Source: Gammaproteobacteria bacterium (GTDB lineage Bacteria; Pseudomonadota; Gammaproteobacteria; Pseudomonadales; UBA5518). From it: a DNA stretch of 64,000 bases. Positions 8,566 to 18,400 of the stretch are shown here, piece by piece; position 1 is the stretch's first letter; the number at the start of each line of letters is the position of its first letter. The stretch covers positions 806,001 to 870,000 of the forward strand of contig JADIYI010000008.1 of the NCBI GenBank assembly GCA_016705365.1. Reading direction: 5' to 3'. The notes under the pieces are model-generated. The model was not told the origin of the DNA. It saw only the letters and a program-made list of their open reading frames with translations, and ran no database searches. A program made the position numbers and the translations under genes.

Positions 8566-9333
8566 GTGAGTGACAGGGTGGCATTGGTGATGGGTGGTGG
8601 CGCGGGTACCGGGCGCGCGACGGCGTTGGCCTTTGCGCGCGAAGGCGCGCGCGTGGTGGTTGCGGACATCAACGAGAAGGGTGCGCAGAAGACCCTGGCG
8701 CTGGTGCGTGACTCCGGTGGCAACGGCATCGCGATCCAGGCGGATATGTCGCGCTCTGCCGATATCCGCGGCGTGATCGCCGCCACGCGCGAAACCTTTG
8801 GTGCGCTGCACTGGGTGTCGAACAATGCGGCACGCGCCCCGGACAACAAGTCGGTAACAGAGCTTGCCGAGGATGAATGGGATAGTTGCATGAGCGTGAC
8901 GCTGCGTGGCGTGTGGTTGTGCATGAAACACCAGTTGCCGCTGATCGAGGCCTCGGGAGGCGGTGCGATCGTGAATGTGGCCTCGCTGTCGGGGATGCGC
9001 GGCGATGCGCACCAGGCGGCATACGCGGCGGCCAAGGGCGGCGTACTGGCGCTCAGCAAATCGGTGGCCAGCGAATACGCTCGCCGCGGGGTGCGCGTCA
9101 ACACCGTTTGTCCCGGGGGCATCAACAGCAAGGGCATGGATTTCTTCCTGAAGAGCATGCCGGAGCTGCGCGAGAAGACCCTGAATATCCATGCGATGGG
9201 CCGTCTCGCCGAGCCGCAGGAGATCGCCGACGCGGTGGTCTACCTGTGTTCCGATCGTGCGAGCTTCATCACCGGCCATGACCTGGTGGTGGATGGTGGC
9301 GTACTGGTTCGCTCCAATGTGATCGATCTGTAG
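8566..9333 (+). CDS. Short-chain dehydrogenase/reductase (SDR)
   Basis: A 255-residue classical SDR oxidoreductase using NAD(P). The cofactor loop is GGGAGTGRA near residue 10, with an acidic Asp in VVVADIN that favours NAD(H). NNAA, the catalytic Ser in VASLSG and the Y-A-A-A-K catalytic pair follow. The C-terminus is the typical SFITGHDLVVDGG. I chose the GTG start at 8566 because it is 9 nt after GAGAGGAG and gives a standard N-terminus. The frame is open far upstream, but that stretch is antisense to the GGDEF gene. The acyl-CoA ligase follows 15 nt downstream, so the pair probably acts in one catabolic pathway. Confidence 0.88.
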   Translation: MSDRVALVMGGGAGTGRATALAFAREGARVVVADINEKGAQKTLALVRDSGGNGIAIQADMSRSADIRGVIAATRETFGALHWVSNNAARAPDNKSVTELAEDEWDSCMSVTLRGVWLCMKHQLPLIEASGGGAIVNVASLSGMRGDAHQAAYAAAKGGVLALSKSVASEYARRGVRVNTVCPGGINSKGMDFFLKSMPELREKTLNIHAMGRLAEPQEIADAVVYLCSDRASFITGHDLVVDGGVLVRSNVIDL

Positions 9334-9348
9334 ACGGATGGAGCAACG

Positions 9349-10956
9349 ATGAACAAGCTGGTTTTCGACAACATCCATGACCGTCATATCGGGCGTGCGA
9401 TCCGCATGCAGGCAGAGCAGAACGGCGACACCCGATTTCTGGTGTTCGACCGCACCGTGTATACCTTCGACCAGGCCAATTCAAGGGTCAACGAACTGGC
9501 CGCCGGCCTGCGCAAGCTCGGTATCGAGCGGGGCGACCGCGTGGTGTTCTACATGTCGAGCGCGCCGGAAGTGATGTTCCTGGTGCTCGCGGTGAACAAG
9601 CTCGGTGCGATCTGGGTCCCGGTCAACAGCGATTACAAGGGTGCCTGGCTCGAGGACACCATCAACCGCGGGCGCGCGAAGTTGCTGGTCACGGATACCA
9701 GTCATGCCGAGCGCGTGGCCGCTGTACATGCGAGCCTTCAGGTCGCGCATATCGCGGTGCTCGGTGATCCCGCCTGCCTTCCCGGCGCGCTGCCCTTCGA
9801 GGCGCTCTATGCGCCGTCGCCGGGCGAGCCGGATCTGAGTGGGTTCGACTATGGCGATACCTGCGCGGTGTTGTGGACATCCGGCACCACCGGGCGCTCG
9901 AAGGGCGTGATGCAGAGCCACAATGTGTGGTTTCAGGCCGCCCTCGACGGTGATGTGATGTACCACACCCGCGCCGGTGACGTGGTCTACAACGTGATGC
10001 CGATGTACAACTCCGGCGCCTGGGCCACCTCGCTGTTCCGCAGTCTTTTTTGTGGCGTCACGCTGGCGGTGGATCCGGCGTTCTCGGTAACGAGCTTCTG
10101 GGATCGGGTGCGCTTCTACGGCGCGACGCAATCTTTCACGATCGGCGCCATGCACATGTTTTTGTGGAACGCCCCGCCACGGGCTGACGATGCCGACAAT
10201 CCCCTGCGCGAACTGCAGGCGGTGCCGATGCCGACCGATATCAAGGAGCCGTTCAGCAAGCGATTCGGGGTGCGGGTGCTCGGGCAGGGCATGTCACAGA
10301 GCGAAGCAATGATCATGCTGCGCCAGGATCAGCGGCTGCGTTCCTCCTGGCCGCCCGGCAGTTGCGGCAACCCGGTGGAGGGGATGGACATGAAGCTGGT
10401 CGACGAGGCGGGCCAGGAGGTCGGCGTCGGCAATCCCGGCGAGTTGTGGGTGAGGCCGCAGCGCCCTTTCATGATCTTCAACGGCTATTTCGATGACGCC
10501 GAGGCGACCGCGAATGCATTCTCCGGCGCGTGGTATCACACCGGTGACATGCTGCGCCGGGATGCCGAGGACAATTATTTCTTTGTCGATCGCAAGAAAG
10601 ACGCGGTACGCTACAAGGGCCGCAACATCTCGAGCTACGAAGTCGAGCTGGTTGCGCGCCGCCACCCCGCAATTGCCGATTGCGCGGCTTTCGGCATACC
10701 TTCGGAGGAACTCCAGCACGAGGACGAGATCAAGCTGAACGTGGTGCTGCGGCCCGATGCCGTGGTCGAGGCGCGCGATATCGCGCAGTACATCAACGAT
10801 AACGCCCCTTATTTCTTCGTGCCGCGCTATATCGAATTCGTCGAGGAACTGCCGTACACGCCCAATCAGAAGATCCAGAAGTACCGGCTGCGTGAAGCAG
10901 GCATCGGTCCGAACACCTGGGACGCGCGCAGGGCGGGGTTCAAGAGCGAGCGCTGA
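9349..10956 (+). CDS. AMP-forming acyl-CoA synthetase (CaiC/FadD-like)
   Basis: A 535-residue ANL-superfamily ligase that activates a carboxylic acid as an acyl-adenylate and then forms the CoA thioester. The P-loop-like A3 motif is LWTSGTTGRSKGV. The A5 region reads GQGMSQSEA, in place of the usual YGxTE. The A7/A8 region is YHTGDMLRRD ... DRKKDAVRYKGRNIS, and the catalytic Lys is near the end in TPNQKIQKYRL. It follows the SDR with a 15-nt gap. It resembles the crotonobetaine/carnitine- and medium-chain-type clades, but the exact substrate cannot be told from sequence. Confidence 0.88.
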   Translation: MNKLVFDNIHDRHIGRAIRMQAEQNGDTRFLVFDRTVYTFDQANSRVNELAAGLRKLGIERGDRVVFYMSSAPEVMFLVLAVNKLGAIWVPVNSDYKGAWLEDTINRGRAKLLVTDTSHAERVAAVHASLQVAHIAVLGDPACLPGALPFEALYAPSPGEPDLSGFDYGDTCAVLWTSGTTGRSKGVMQSHNVWFQAALDGDVMYHTRAGDVVYNVMPMYNSGAWATSLFRSLFCGVTLAVDPAFSVTSFWDRVRFYGATQSFTIGAMHMFLWNAPPRADDADNPLRELQAVPMPTDIKEPFSKRFGVRVLGQGMSQSEAMIMLRQDQRLRSSWPPGSCGNPVEGMDMKLVDEAGQEVGVGNPGELWVRPQRPFMIFNGYFDDAEATANAFSGAWYHTGDMLRRDAEDNYFFVDRKKDAVRYKGRNISSYEVELVARRHPAIADCAAFGIPSEELQHEDEIKLNVVLRPDAVVEARDIAQYINDNAPYFFVPRYIEFVEELPYTPNQKIQKYRLREAGIGPNTWDARRAGFKSER

Positions 10957-11037
10957 GTCATCGATGGCCGCCGCGAACCGCATTTTCCGCGCCACGTCGC
11001 TGAAAATTCCGCCTGAAAGCAATACACTGCCATCCCG

Positions 11038-12129
11038 TTGAGCAACCGGATATCGAGCGTGCGCGCCTACTTGATCGTCATTGTTCTGCTGCTTGCGATA
11101 TTCGGGTCCATTGGGGGCTATCAGTATGTGCGTTTCAGCAAGCTGGCCAATGCGGATTTTTCGCCGCCGCCGGTGACCATCGCGGCGGCGCTCGCAACCC
11201 GCGAAACCTGGGGCCATCACCTGGATGCGGTCGGCACCATCAAGGCCGTGCGCGGGGTCAATCTTGGTGCGGAAACCAGCGGCCAGATTACCGCGCTGAA
11301 TTTCGATTCCGGTGACACGGTCGAGGCCGGCAAGCTGTTGCTGGTGCTCAACGACGATGTGGAGCAGGCCAGCCGCCAGAACGAGATTGCCACGCTGAAC
11401 CTGGCGAAAATCCTCTACGAGCGCGATCTCAAGCTCATTGCGCAGAAATCCATTGCCCAGACCCAGTTCGATCGCAGCCGGGCCGACCTCGAGCGCGCGC
11501 GGGCGCAGCTTGCGGAAACCGAGGCGCGTATCCGCAACAAGCGGATCTTTGCCCCGTTTGCCGGCCGCATCGGTATTCGCCGCGTCGATCTCGGTGATTA
11601 CATAGCCCCCGGCACAATGATCGCCTCGTTGCAGGATCTGTCGCGGCTCGATGTGGATTTCACGTTGCCCGCACGCTATGCGTCGCAGCTCCATCCCGGT
11701 CTTGCGATCGCGTTGCAGGTGGATGCGTTTCCGGACCGCGTGTTCGCCGCCGAACTCCAGGCGCTCGATACCAGTGTCGACCCGGGCACGCGCAACCTGC
11801 TGCTGCGTGCGCGCGTGCTCGAACCCGGGGAGTTGTTGCCCGGCATGTTCGCCACGCTGCAGCTCGATCTCGGCGCGCAGACGAGCGTGGTCACCGTGCC
11901 CGAAACCGCGGTCACCTATTCGCTGCAGGGCGACACGGTGTTCGTGATCGAGAACCACCCGGATGGAGGTCTCGCCGCGGTCTCGCGCATCGTCAAGGCA
12001 GGAGAGACCCGGAACGGGCGCACCGAGCTGCTGGCGGGGTTGCAGGAGGGCGAGCGGGTCGCGACCGTCGGGCAGAACAAGCTCTATCGCGGCGTGAAAG
12101 TGCTGATCGATGACACGGTCGATATCTGA
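11038..12129 (+). CDS. RND efflux periplasmic adaptor (membrane fusion protein)
   Basis: A 363-residue adaptor anchored by one N-terminal membrane helix (VRAYLIVIVLLLAIFGSIGG). The biotinyl-lipoyl-like half-motifs (GVNLGAETSGQITALNFDSG and RIFAPFAGRIGIRRVDLGDYI) flank an alpha-hairpin (residues ~100-170) rich in Arg, Ala and Gln. Beta-barrel and membrane-proximal domains follow. The start is uncertain: TTG at 11038 or GTG at 11059, neither with a strong Shine-Dalgarno. The permease gene begins 9 nt downstream. The adaptor would link that pump to an outer-membrane channel not encoded here. Its place before the NRPS gene suggests product export or self-protection. Confidence 0.88.
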   Translation: MSNRISSVRAYLIVIVLLLAIFGSIGGYQYVRFSKLANADFSPPPVTIAAALATRETWGHHLDAVGTIKAVRGVNLGAETSGQITALNFDSGDTVEAGKLLLVLNDDVEQASRQNEIATLNLAKILYERDLKLIAQKSIAQTQFDRSRADLERARAQLAETEARIRNKRIFAPFAGRIGIRRVDLGDYIAPGTMIASLQDLSRLDVDFTLPARYASQLHPGLAIALQVDAFPDRVFAAELQALDTSVDPGTRNLLLRARVLEPGELLPGMFATLQLDLGAQTSVVTVPETAVTYSLQGDTVFVIENHPDGGLAAVSRIVKAGETRNGRTELLAGLQEGERVATVGQNKLYRGVKVLIDDTVDI

Positions 12130-12138
12130 GGTTCACCG

Positions 12139-15100
12139 ATGAAGTTCACCGATCTCTTCATCAGGCGCCCGGTGCTTGCGATCGTGGTGAGCTGCCTGTT
12201 GTTGATGCTGGGCCTGCAGGGTGCCGGCCAGCTCTCGGTCCGCCAGTTTCCCGATGTGGAAAAAAGCCTGGTCAGGGTGAGTACCGTCTACGCGGGCGCC
12301 AGCGCCCGCACGGTGCAGGGTTTCGTGACCGAACCCCTGCAGCGGCGTATCGCGGCGGCCGAAGGCGTCGAGTACATGACGTCCCGCAGTGATCCTGGTG
12401 TGTCCGAAATCGATGTCCATGTGCGTCTCGGCGAGGACACCGAGAAAGTCATGACCGCGATCATCGCCAAGGTTGGCGAGGCGAGGTTCGAATTGCCGCG
12501 CGAGGTGGAGGATCCGGTCATTACCAGCTCTCTTGGTGATGACGCGATGATCTACATGGCGTTCCTCAGCGAACAGATGTCGATACAGCAGGTATACGAC
12601 TACGTGGCGCGCAATATACAACCCGAGCTGAGCACCCTCGAAGGTGTCGGTGACGCCAAGATATACAGCAGCCGCAGCTTTGCGATGCGGGTCTGGCTGG
12701 ACCCGGCGAAAATGGCGGCCTTTGCAGTAACCGCCACCGATGTGAACAGGGCGATCCGTGAGCAGAATTACATCAGCGCCGCAGGCAGCACCCGCGGCAT
12801 GCTGGTGCGTGCCAGCATCGATGCCGAGACCGACATCCAGAGTCCGGATCAATTTGCCGGCATCGTGGTCCGCCAGGACGGTGACCAGCGGGTGCGTCTC
12901 GGTGATGTGGCCGATCTGGAGCTGGCCAGCGCGGATTACGATTCCGCAGACTACTCCAGTGGCAGGGATACGGTGTTTCTGGCGGTGACGCCGGCGCCCG
13001 GCGCCAATCCGCTGGAGGTTGCCGGGCGGGTCAAGGAAGTCGTGCCGCGCCTGACCGCACAGATGCCCGCGGATCTCAAGGTTTTCTATGACTCGGACTC
13101 TTCCGTATTCATCAAGGAAGCGCTGGTGCAGGTGGTACGGACCCTGGTGGAGGCATCGCTCATCGTGATGCTGGTGATCCTGCTGTTCCTCGGCTCGCTG
13201 CGCGTGGTGCTGATCCCGCTGGTCACGATCCCGCTGTCGTTGGTCGGGGTGCTGTTCCTGGTCTGGGCGGCGGGCTTTTCCATCAATCTGCTCACGCTGC
13301 TGGCGATGGTGATCGCGATCGGACTGGTGGTGGACGACGCGATCGTGGTGGTGGAAAACGTGCACCGCCATATCGAGAACGGCATGCAACCCGTGGACGC
13401 CGCGATCCGTGGTGCGCGCGAGGTGGCCTTGCCGGTGATTGCGATGACGCTCACTCTTGCGGCGGTCTACGCACCGATCACCTTTCTGGGCGGGCTGACC
13501 GGTGTGCTGTTCAGCGAATTCGCGCTGACGCTCGCCGGTGCGGTGGTGGTATCGGGCATCATCGCACTGACGCTGAGTCCGATGATGTGTGCCTACCTGC
13601 TGACGGACACGGCGCACCAGGGGGCACTGGCGCATTGGCTCGATGCGCGCTTCGAAGCGCTGCACAACGCCTACCGGCGTCTGCTCGGGCACTGCCTGGA
13701 CAACCGCGGCGCGGTACTGTTGTTCGCCGCCGTGATTCTTGCCAGCTTGCCGCTGCTGTTCCAGATGGCGCAACGGGAACTGGCACCCGAGGAGGACAAC
13801 GGCAGCCTGTTTGTCGTCGCGACACCGCCCGATTACAGCAGCGTCGATTACGTGAATTATTTCCTCGACCAGATGGTCAGTACCTGGAAGCAGATACCCG
13901 AAGTCAGCCACTCGTGGCAGGTGAACAACCCCGGGACAGTGTTCGGCGGCATCGAACTCAAGCCGTGGAGCGAACGCGAGCGCAGCCAGAAAGAAATACA
14001 GACCGATCTGCAGGCGGGTTTCGCGCGTATCAGCGGCCTGGAAATCTTCACTTTCAGCCTGATCTCGCTGCCCGGTGCGGATTCCGGACTGCCCGTGAAC
14101 TTCGTGATTGCCTCCACCGCGGACTACAAGGAACTCGACCGGGTCTCGGATGAAGTGCTCGCGAAGGCGCGCGAGTCGGGCTTGTTCGCGTTCGTCAACA
14201 AGACCCTGCGTTACTCGCGCCCCGAGGTGACGGTGGCCATCGAGCGCGATCTCGCGGCGCGTCTCGGCATTTCGATGGAAGCCATCGGCGAGACGCTGCA
14301 GACCATGCTTGGCGAGTCGGAGGTCAATCGCTTCAGCATGGAGGGGCGCAGCTACAAGGTGATCCCGCAGGCGCATCGCGGATTCCGCCTGACGCGCGAG
14401 GCGCTGGAGCGTTACTACGTGCGCACCGACGGTGGCGACCTGGTACCGCTGGCGACCGTGATCCGGCTCGATTCGCGGGTCGAGCCGAACACGCTCAGCC
14501 AGTACCAGCAGCTCAACAGCACCACCATCCAGGGCATGATGATGCCGCCCAACACGCTTGGCACGGGGCTCGAGTTCCTCGACCGCACGCTGAAAGAAGT
14601 GGCGCCGGTGGGTTTTCAGGTCGGGTACGAGGGCGAATCACGTCGCTTTGTGCAGGAGACCACTGGTTTCGGGGCACTGTTCGCGGTGTCGCTGACGTTC
14701 ATCTTCCTGGTACTGGCCGCGCAGTTCAACAGCTTTCGCGATCCGCTGGTGGTGCTGGTAGCGGTACCGCTGTCGATATTCGGCGCGACCGTGCCGCTTG
14801 CGCTCGGCTGGGGAACATTGAACATCTACACCCAGGTCGGCCTGCTGACGCTGATCGGGCTGATCAGCAAGCACGGCATCCTGATCGTGGACTTCGCCAA
14901 CCGCCAGCTGGCCGAGGGCATGGATCGCCGGGGCGCGGTGATCGAGGCTGCCGCGCTGCGGCTGCGCCCGATCCTGATGACGACCTTCGCTACCGTGCTC
15001 GGTGTATTGCCGCTGCTGCTGGCCTTCGGTGCCGGTGCCAACAGCCGTTTCGCGATCGGCCTGGTGATCACATCCGGCATGCTGGTGGGTACCTTGTTCA

Positions 15101-15198
15101 CGCTGTTCGTGCTGCCGACGTTCTATCTGCCGTTCACCCGCCGCTTGGCCGCGGGATCAGGCGCGGCACTACCGAAGCTGAAACCCGCAACGCAGTGA
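12139..15198 (+). CDS. RND efflux permease (AcrB/MexI family, HAE1)
   Basis: A 1019-residue inner-membrane proton/drug antiporter with the family's duplicated architecture: TM1 at the N-terminus (FIRRPVLAIVVSCLLLMLGL), a large periplasmic loop, a TM2-6 block (from about residue 335), TM7, a second periplasmic loop and a TM8-12 block. The proton-relay Asp pair is visible in the TM4 segment IAIGLVVDDAIVVVENV. Length matches the family. It pairs with the upstream adaptor. No TolC-like channel is present in the window. Substrate unknown; the following NRPS gene is on the same strand 217 nt later. Confidence 0.93.
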   Translation: MKFTDLFIRRPVLAIVVSCLLLMLGLQGAGQLSVRQFPDVEKSLVRVSTVYAGASARTVQGFVTEPLQRRIAAAEGVEYMTSRSDPGVSEIDVHVRLGEDTEKVMTAIIAKVGEARFELPREVEDPVITSSLGDDAMIYMAFLSEQMSIQQVYDYVARNIQPELSTLEGVGDAKIYSSRSFAMRVWLDPAKMAAFAVTATDVNRAIREQNYISAAGSTRGMLVRASIDAETDIQSPDQFAGIVVRQDGDQRVRLGDVADLELASADYDSADYSSGRDTVFLAVTPAPGANPLEVAGRVKEVVPRLTAQMPADLKVFYDSDSSVFIKEALVQVVRTLVEASLIVMLVILLFLGSLRVVLIPLVTIPLSLVGVLFLVWAAGFSINLLTLLAMVIAIGLVVDDAIVVVENVHRHIENGMQPVDAAIRGAREVALPVIAMTLTLAAVYAPITFLGGLTGVLFSEFALTLAGAVVVSGIIALTLSPMMCAYLLTDTAHQGALAHWLDARFEALHNAYRRLLGHCLDNRGAVLLFAAVILASLPLLFQMAQRELAPEEDNGSLFVVATPPDYSSVDYVNYFLDQMVSTWKQIPEVSHSWQVNNPGTVFGGIELKPWSERERSQKEIQTDLQAGFARISGLEIFTFSLISLPGADSGLPVNFVIASTADYKELDRVSDEVLAKARESGLFAFVNKTLRYSRPEVTVAIERDLAARLGISMEAIGETLQTMLGESEVNRFSMEGRSYKVIPQAHRGFRLTREALERYYVRTDGGDLVPLATVIRLDSRVEPNTLSQYQQLNSTTIQGMMMPPNTLGTGLEFLDRTLKEVAPVGFQVGYEGESRRFVQETTGFGALFAVSLTFIFLVLAAQFNSFRDPLVVLVAVPLSIFGATVPLALGWGTLNIYTQVGLLTLIGLISKHGILIVDFANRQLAEGMDRRGAVIEAAALRLRPILMTTFATVLGVLPLLLAFGAGANSRFAIGLVITSGMLVGTLFTLFVLPTFYLPFTRRLAAGSGAALPKLKPATQ

Positions 15199-15415
15199 TG
15201 TGAGCCGGTTCGAAGCTCCGGTCGGTGCTGCTTGCGGTGCGCTCGACCCGCAGGGAAGCCCGGGTGATATGACGGCTTTCGCCCGGTAGGCTATCTTCTC
15301 AATGCTCAGCCAGTCATCGGCGGCTTCGACAGCGTCCCGGACAAGGGCGCATTTCGCCGGGATGCCGAATCGTGCCATGAACCCGTGTTCGTGCGCCGCC
15401 AGTCTTCAGGAGTAA

Positions 15416-18400
15416 TTGCAGTTGCGACTCATGCGCCAACCAGAGACCTCGGCCAGCGAGTTTCCGGTGACACCGGACCAGCTCCGCTACATCCTGGCGG
15501 AAACGCTCACGCAGGCAAACTATATGCAGCCCGCGTCCTGGGTGATCGACGGGCCGCTGGATGTCGCCAGGTTCGAGGCCGCGATCGGCAAGGTGGTCGC
15601 ACGTCACGAGATGTTGCGCGTTTCGCTGGTCAGGAAGCGCGGACAAGGTTATCTCAACCGGGTGCACGAATCGCCGCGGATCGAGATCGAGCAGCTCGCG
15701 CTGCCGGAGTGGGACCCCGTGGCCGTTCGCAAGGCCATCGAGGCCTGCGCGTACCGGCCGCACAATTTTCTTGAGTCGGAGCTGGCACGCTTCCAGCTGA
15801 TCCGGATCGGCACGCAGCGCCACGTGTTCACCACCCTGTTCCATCACGCGCTGACCGATGCCCTGTCCGGCGGGATATTCCGGCGCGAGCTGTCGATGTT
15901 CTATGAGGGCAGGGAGCCGGACACGACACCGGTGGCGTATCGCGATTTCTTCGCGGGCAATCGGGAGCCGCCAGCCGATCGGCGCCAGGCCGAGGCGTTC
16001 TGGCAGGACTACCTGGCGGATTTCGATGGCGAGGGAAGCCTGCCCGCCGATTTCAGGCCCGAACAACCGTCGTCCGAGATGGATTTCCTCGAGTTTCGCC
16101 TGGATGCTTCGCTGAGCGCGCGCGCGCGAGAGGCTGCCAGGCAGCTTGGGGTTTCGCCCTTTGCGTTGTATTCGACGGTCTACAGCGTGCTGCTGGGACG
16201 GCATACCGGCGCCAGCAGCGTGATATCCCTGATACAGAGCGCGGGTCGGCGTGGCTACGCGGGTTCGGAGCAGACCTGCGGGCTGTTTTCCAAGGCACTG
16301 GTTCTGATCACCCGCTGGAGCGAGGAGATGCCATTTGCGGAGCTGGCGCGCGCCACCCGCAAGAATATCGGCCTGTGTCTGCAGAACGAGGCCGTGCCTT
16401 ACCAGGAGGTGGTCAGTGACAGCGGGATCAAGGCCCGCTTTGGCATCAACTGGCTGCCGGGCAGGCAGGACTTCGACCTCCAGGGCTGCCAGGTCACACG
16501 CCAGTATTTCGTCTTTGCCCAGTCCGATCACGACCTGAATTTCCGCATCGTCGATGATGCGCAGGGCGTGCTGCTGTACCTGGCTTTCAATCGCAGCCAG
16601 TTCCTGCGTTCCAGGGTGGAGGAATTCGCGCACCAGTTCGTGGCCCTGCTGGGCGATGCCTGTACCGACCCCCAGTGCGCGATTGCCGCTCTCGGCGTCA
16701 CGCAGAGGAGCAGACGGGTGCCGCCGGCCGTATTGCCGCCTGTTCGGGAGAGCGCCGCGGAACTCGTCCATGAGCTGTTTCTGCGCCAGGCTCGCCTGCA
16801 CCCGCAGGCAACGGCGATCGAATGCGCGGAGCAACGCTGGTCCTATCGCGAACTGGAGCGCGCCAGTGACACGATCATGGCCGGTCTTCACGATCGCGGT
16901 ATCGCCCCGGGCGCGACGCTGGCGGTGCTGGCGCGGCGAACACCCGGGCTGGTTGCCGCGCTGCTGGCGGTGCTGCGCATGGGTTGCGCATTCGCGATCC
17001 TGGATTCCGCCTACCCGCCGCGGCGCCTGCGCCAGTGCGTCGATATGCTGCGCCCCGGCGGGATCATCGTCTGCGAGGAGCAGGAGGTCCCGGACGAACT
17101 GGTCTGCGCTGCGCAAGAAAGCGAGTGCTTCCTGCTGCACCTGGACCAGGACGGATTGCGGGCCGCCAGCGCCGGCGTTCCGGCCGGCGCCGCCACCGCG
17201 GATGATGTTGCCTATCACCTGTTCACCTCGGGCACCACCGGTGTGCCCAAATGCGTGTCGGTAAGCCATCGGCCGCTGGTTCATTTCCTGCACTGGCAGG
17301 CCGAGCGCTTCGAGCTGGACCGCAACGACCGGGTCACGGTGCTGTCCGGTCTCGGTCACGACCCGGTGCTGCGGGATATTTTTCTCCCGCTCTCGATCGG
17401 GGCGACGTTGCTGTTGCCGGATCCCGCCGCCGATCGTGATGCCAAGGCCCTGTTTGACTGGATGGCGGCGTCGCGACCGACGCTCTGCCACCTGACTCCC
17501 CAGATCGGTCACCTGATTCTCGGTGGCATGCGCAAGCAGCAAACGCTGCCGACGTTGCGTTATCTGTTCTGGGGCGGTGACATCCTTACCGGGCATCACG
17601 TGGCCCAGTTTGCCGCAGCCGCGACCGCGGCGCGGTCGGTGAACTTCTTTGGCGCGACGGAAACGCCGCAGGCCTTTGCGTACTTTGCCATCGAACAGGA
17701 TCTGCCGTGGCGCCTGGTACCCATCGGGCAGGCAATACCGGGCGTAGAGCTGTATATCGAGAACGGTTTCGGGGAGCGAGCGGCGTACGGAGAGTATGGC
17801 CAGATCGTGGCGCGATCGCCGTATCTTTCAAAGGGTTATCTCGATACCGGTGAAATGATTCAGACTCGCGAGCGCAAGGCGAGCGGATTTTCCGGTGACG
17901 CCTACTATTTCGGGGACTATGGCTACACGCTGCCCGACGGCAACATCGTTTGTCTGGGCCGCCGTGACGACCAGCTCAAGGTGCGCGGCTTCCGGGTCGA
18001 GCTCGCGGAGATATCGCGGGCGCTCGAGGATCTGGAGCCGGTGGCGCGCGCGGTCGCGCTCGGCGTTGGAGAAGCGCACGAGGAAGCCCGGCTGGTCGCC
18101 TACATCGAGCGCGCGCCGGGTCATATGCCCGAGCGTGCCGAACTGGTGAGGCATCTGCGCGCGACGCTGCCGCGCTACATGGTCCCCGATTATTACGTGG
18201 TGCTGGATGAGCTGCCGATGCTGCCGAATGGCAAGGTTGATCGCAAGCAGCTGCGGGCCCCGCAGAAAAGCGACCTGGTGGCCGAGCGGCGCTATATTGC
18301 GCCGAAGACCCAACTCGAACGCGAGCTGATCGCGGACCTCGAAGAGGTGCTGCAACTGAACGGCATCGGAGCGGAGGACAGTTTTGTCGCGCTCGGTGGC

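Noticed and set aside
12133..14376. 747-codon open frame on the minus strand
   Set aside because: It is antisense to the RND permease, which has full family features. The translation is His/Arg/Gln-rich low complexity without any domain, as expected from GC-rich codon bias.
15314..17599. 761-codon minus-strand frame
   Set aside because: It is antisense to the NRPS condensation and adenylation domains, whose core motifs are intact on the plus strand.
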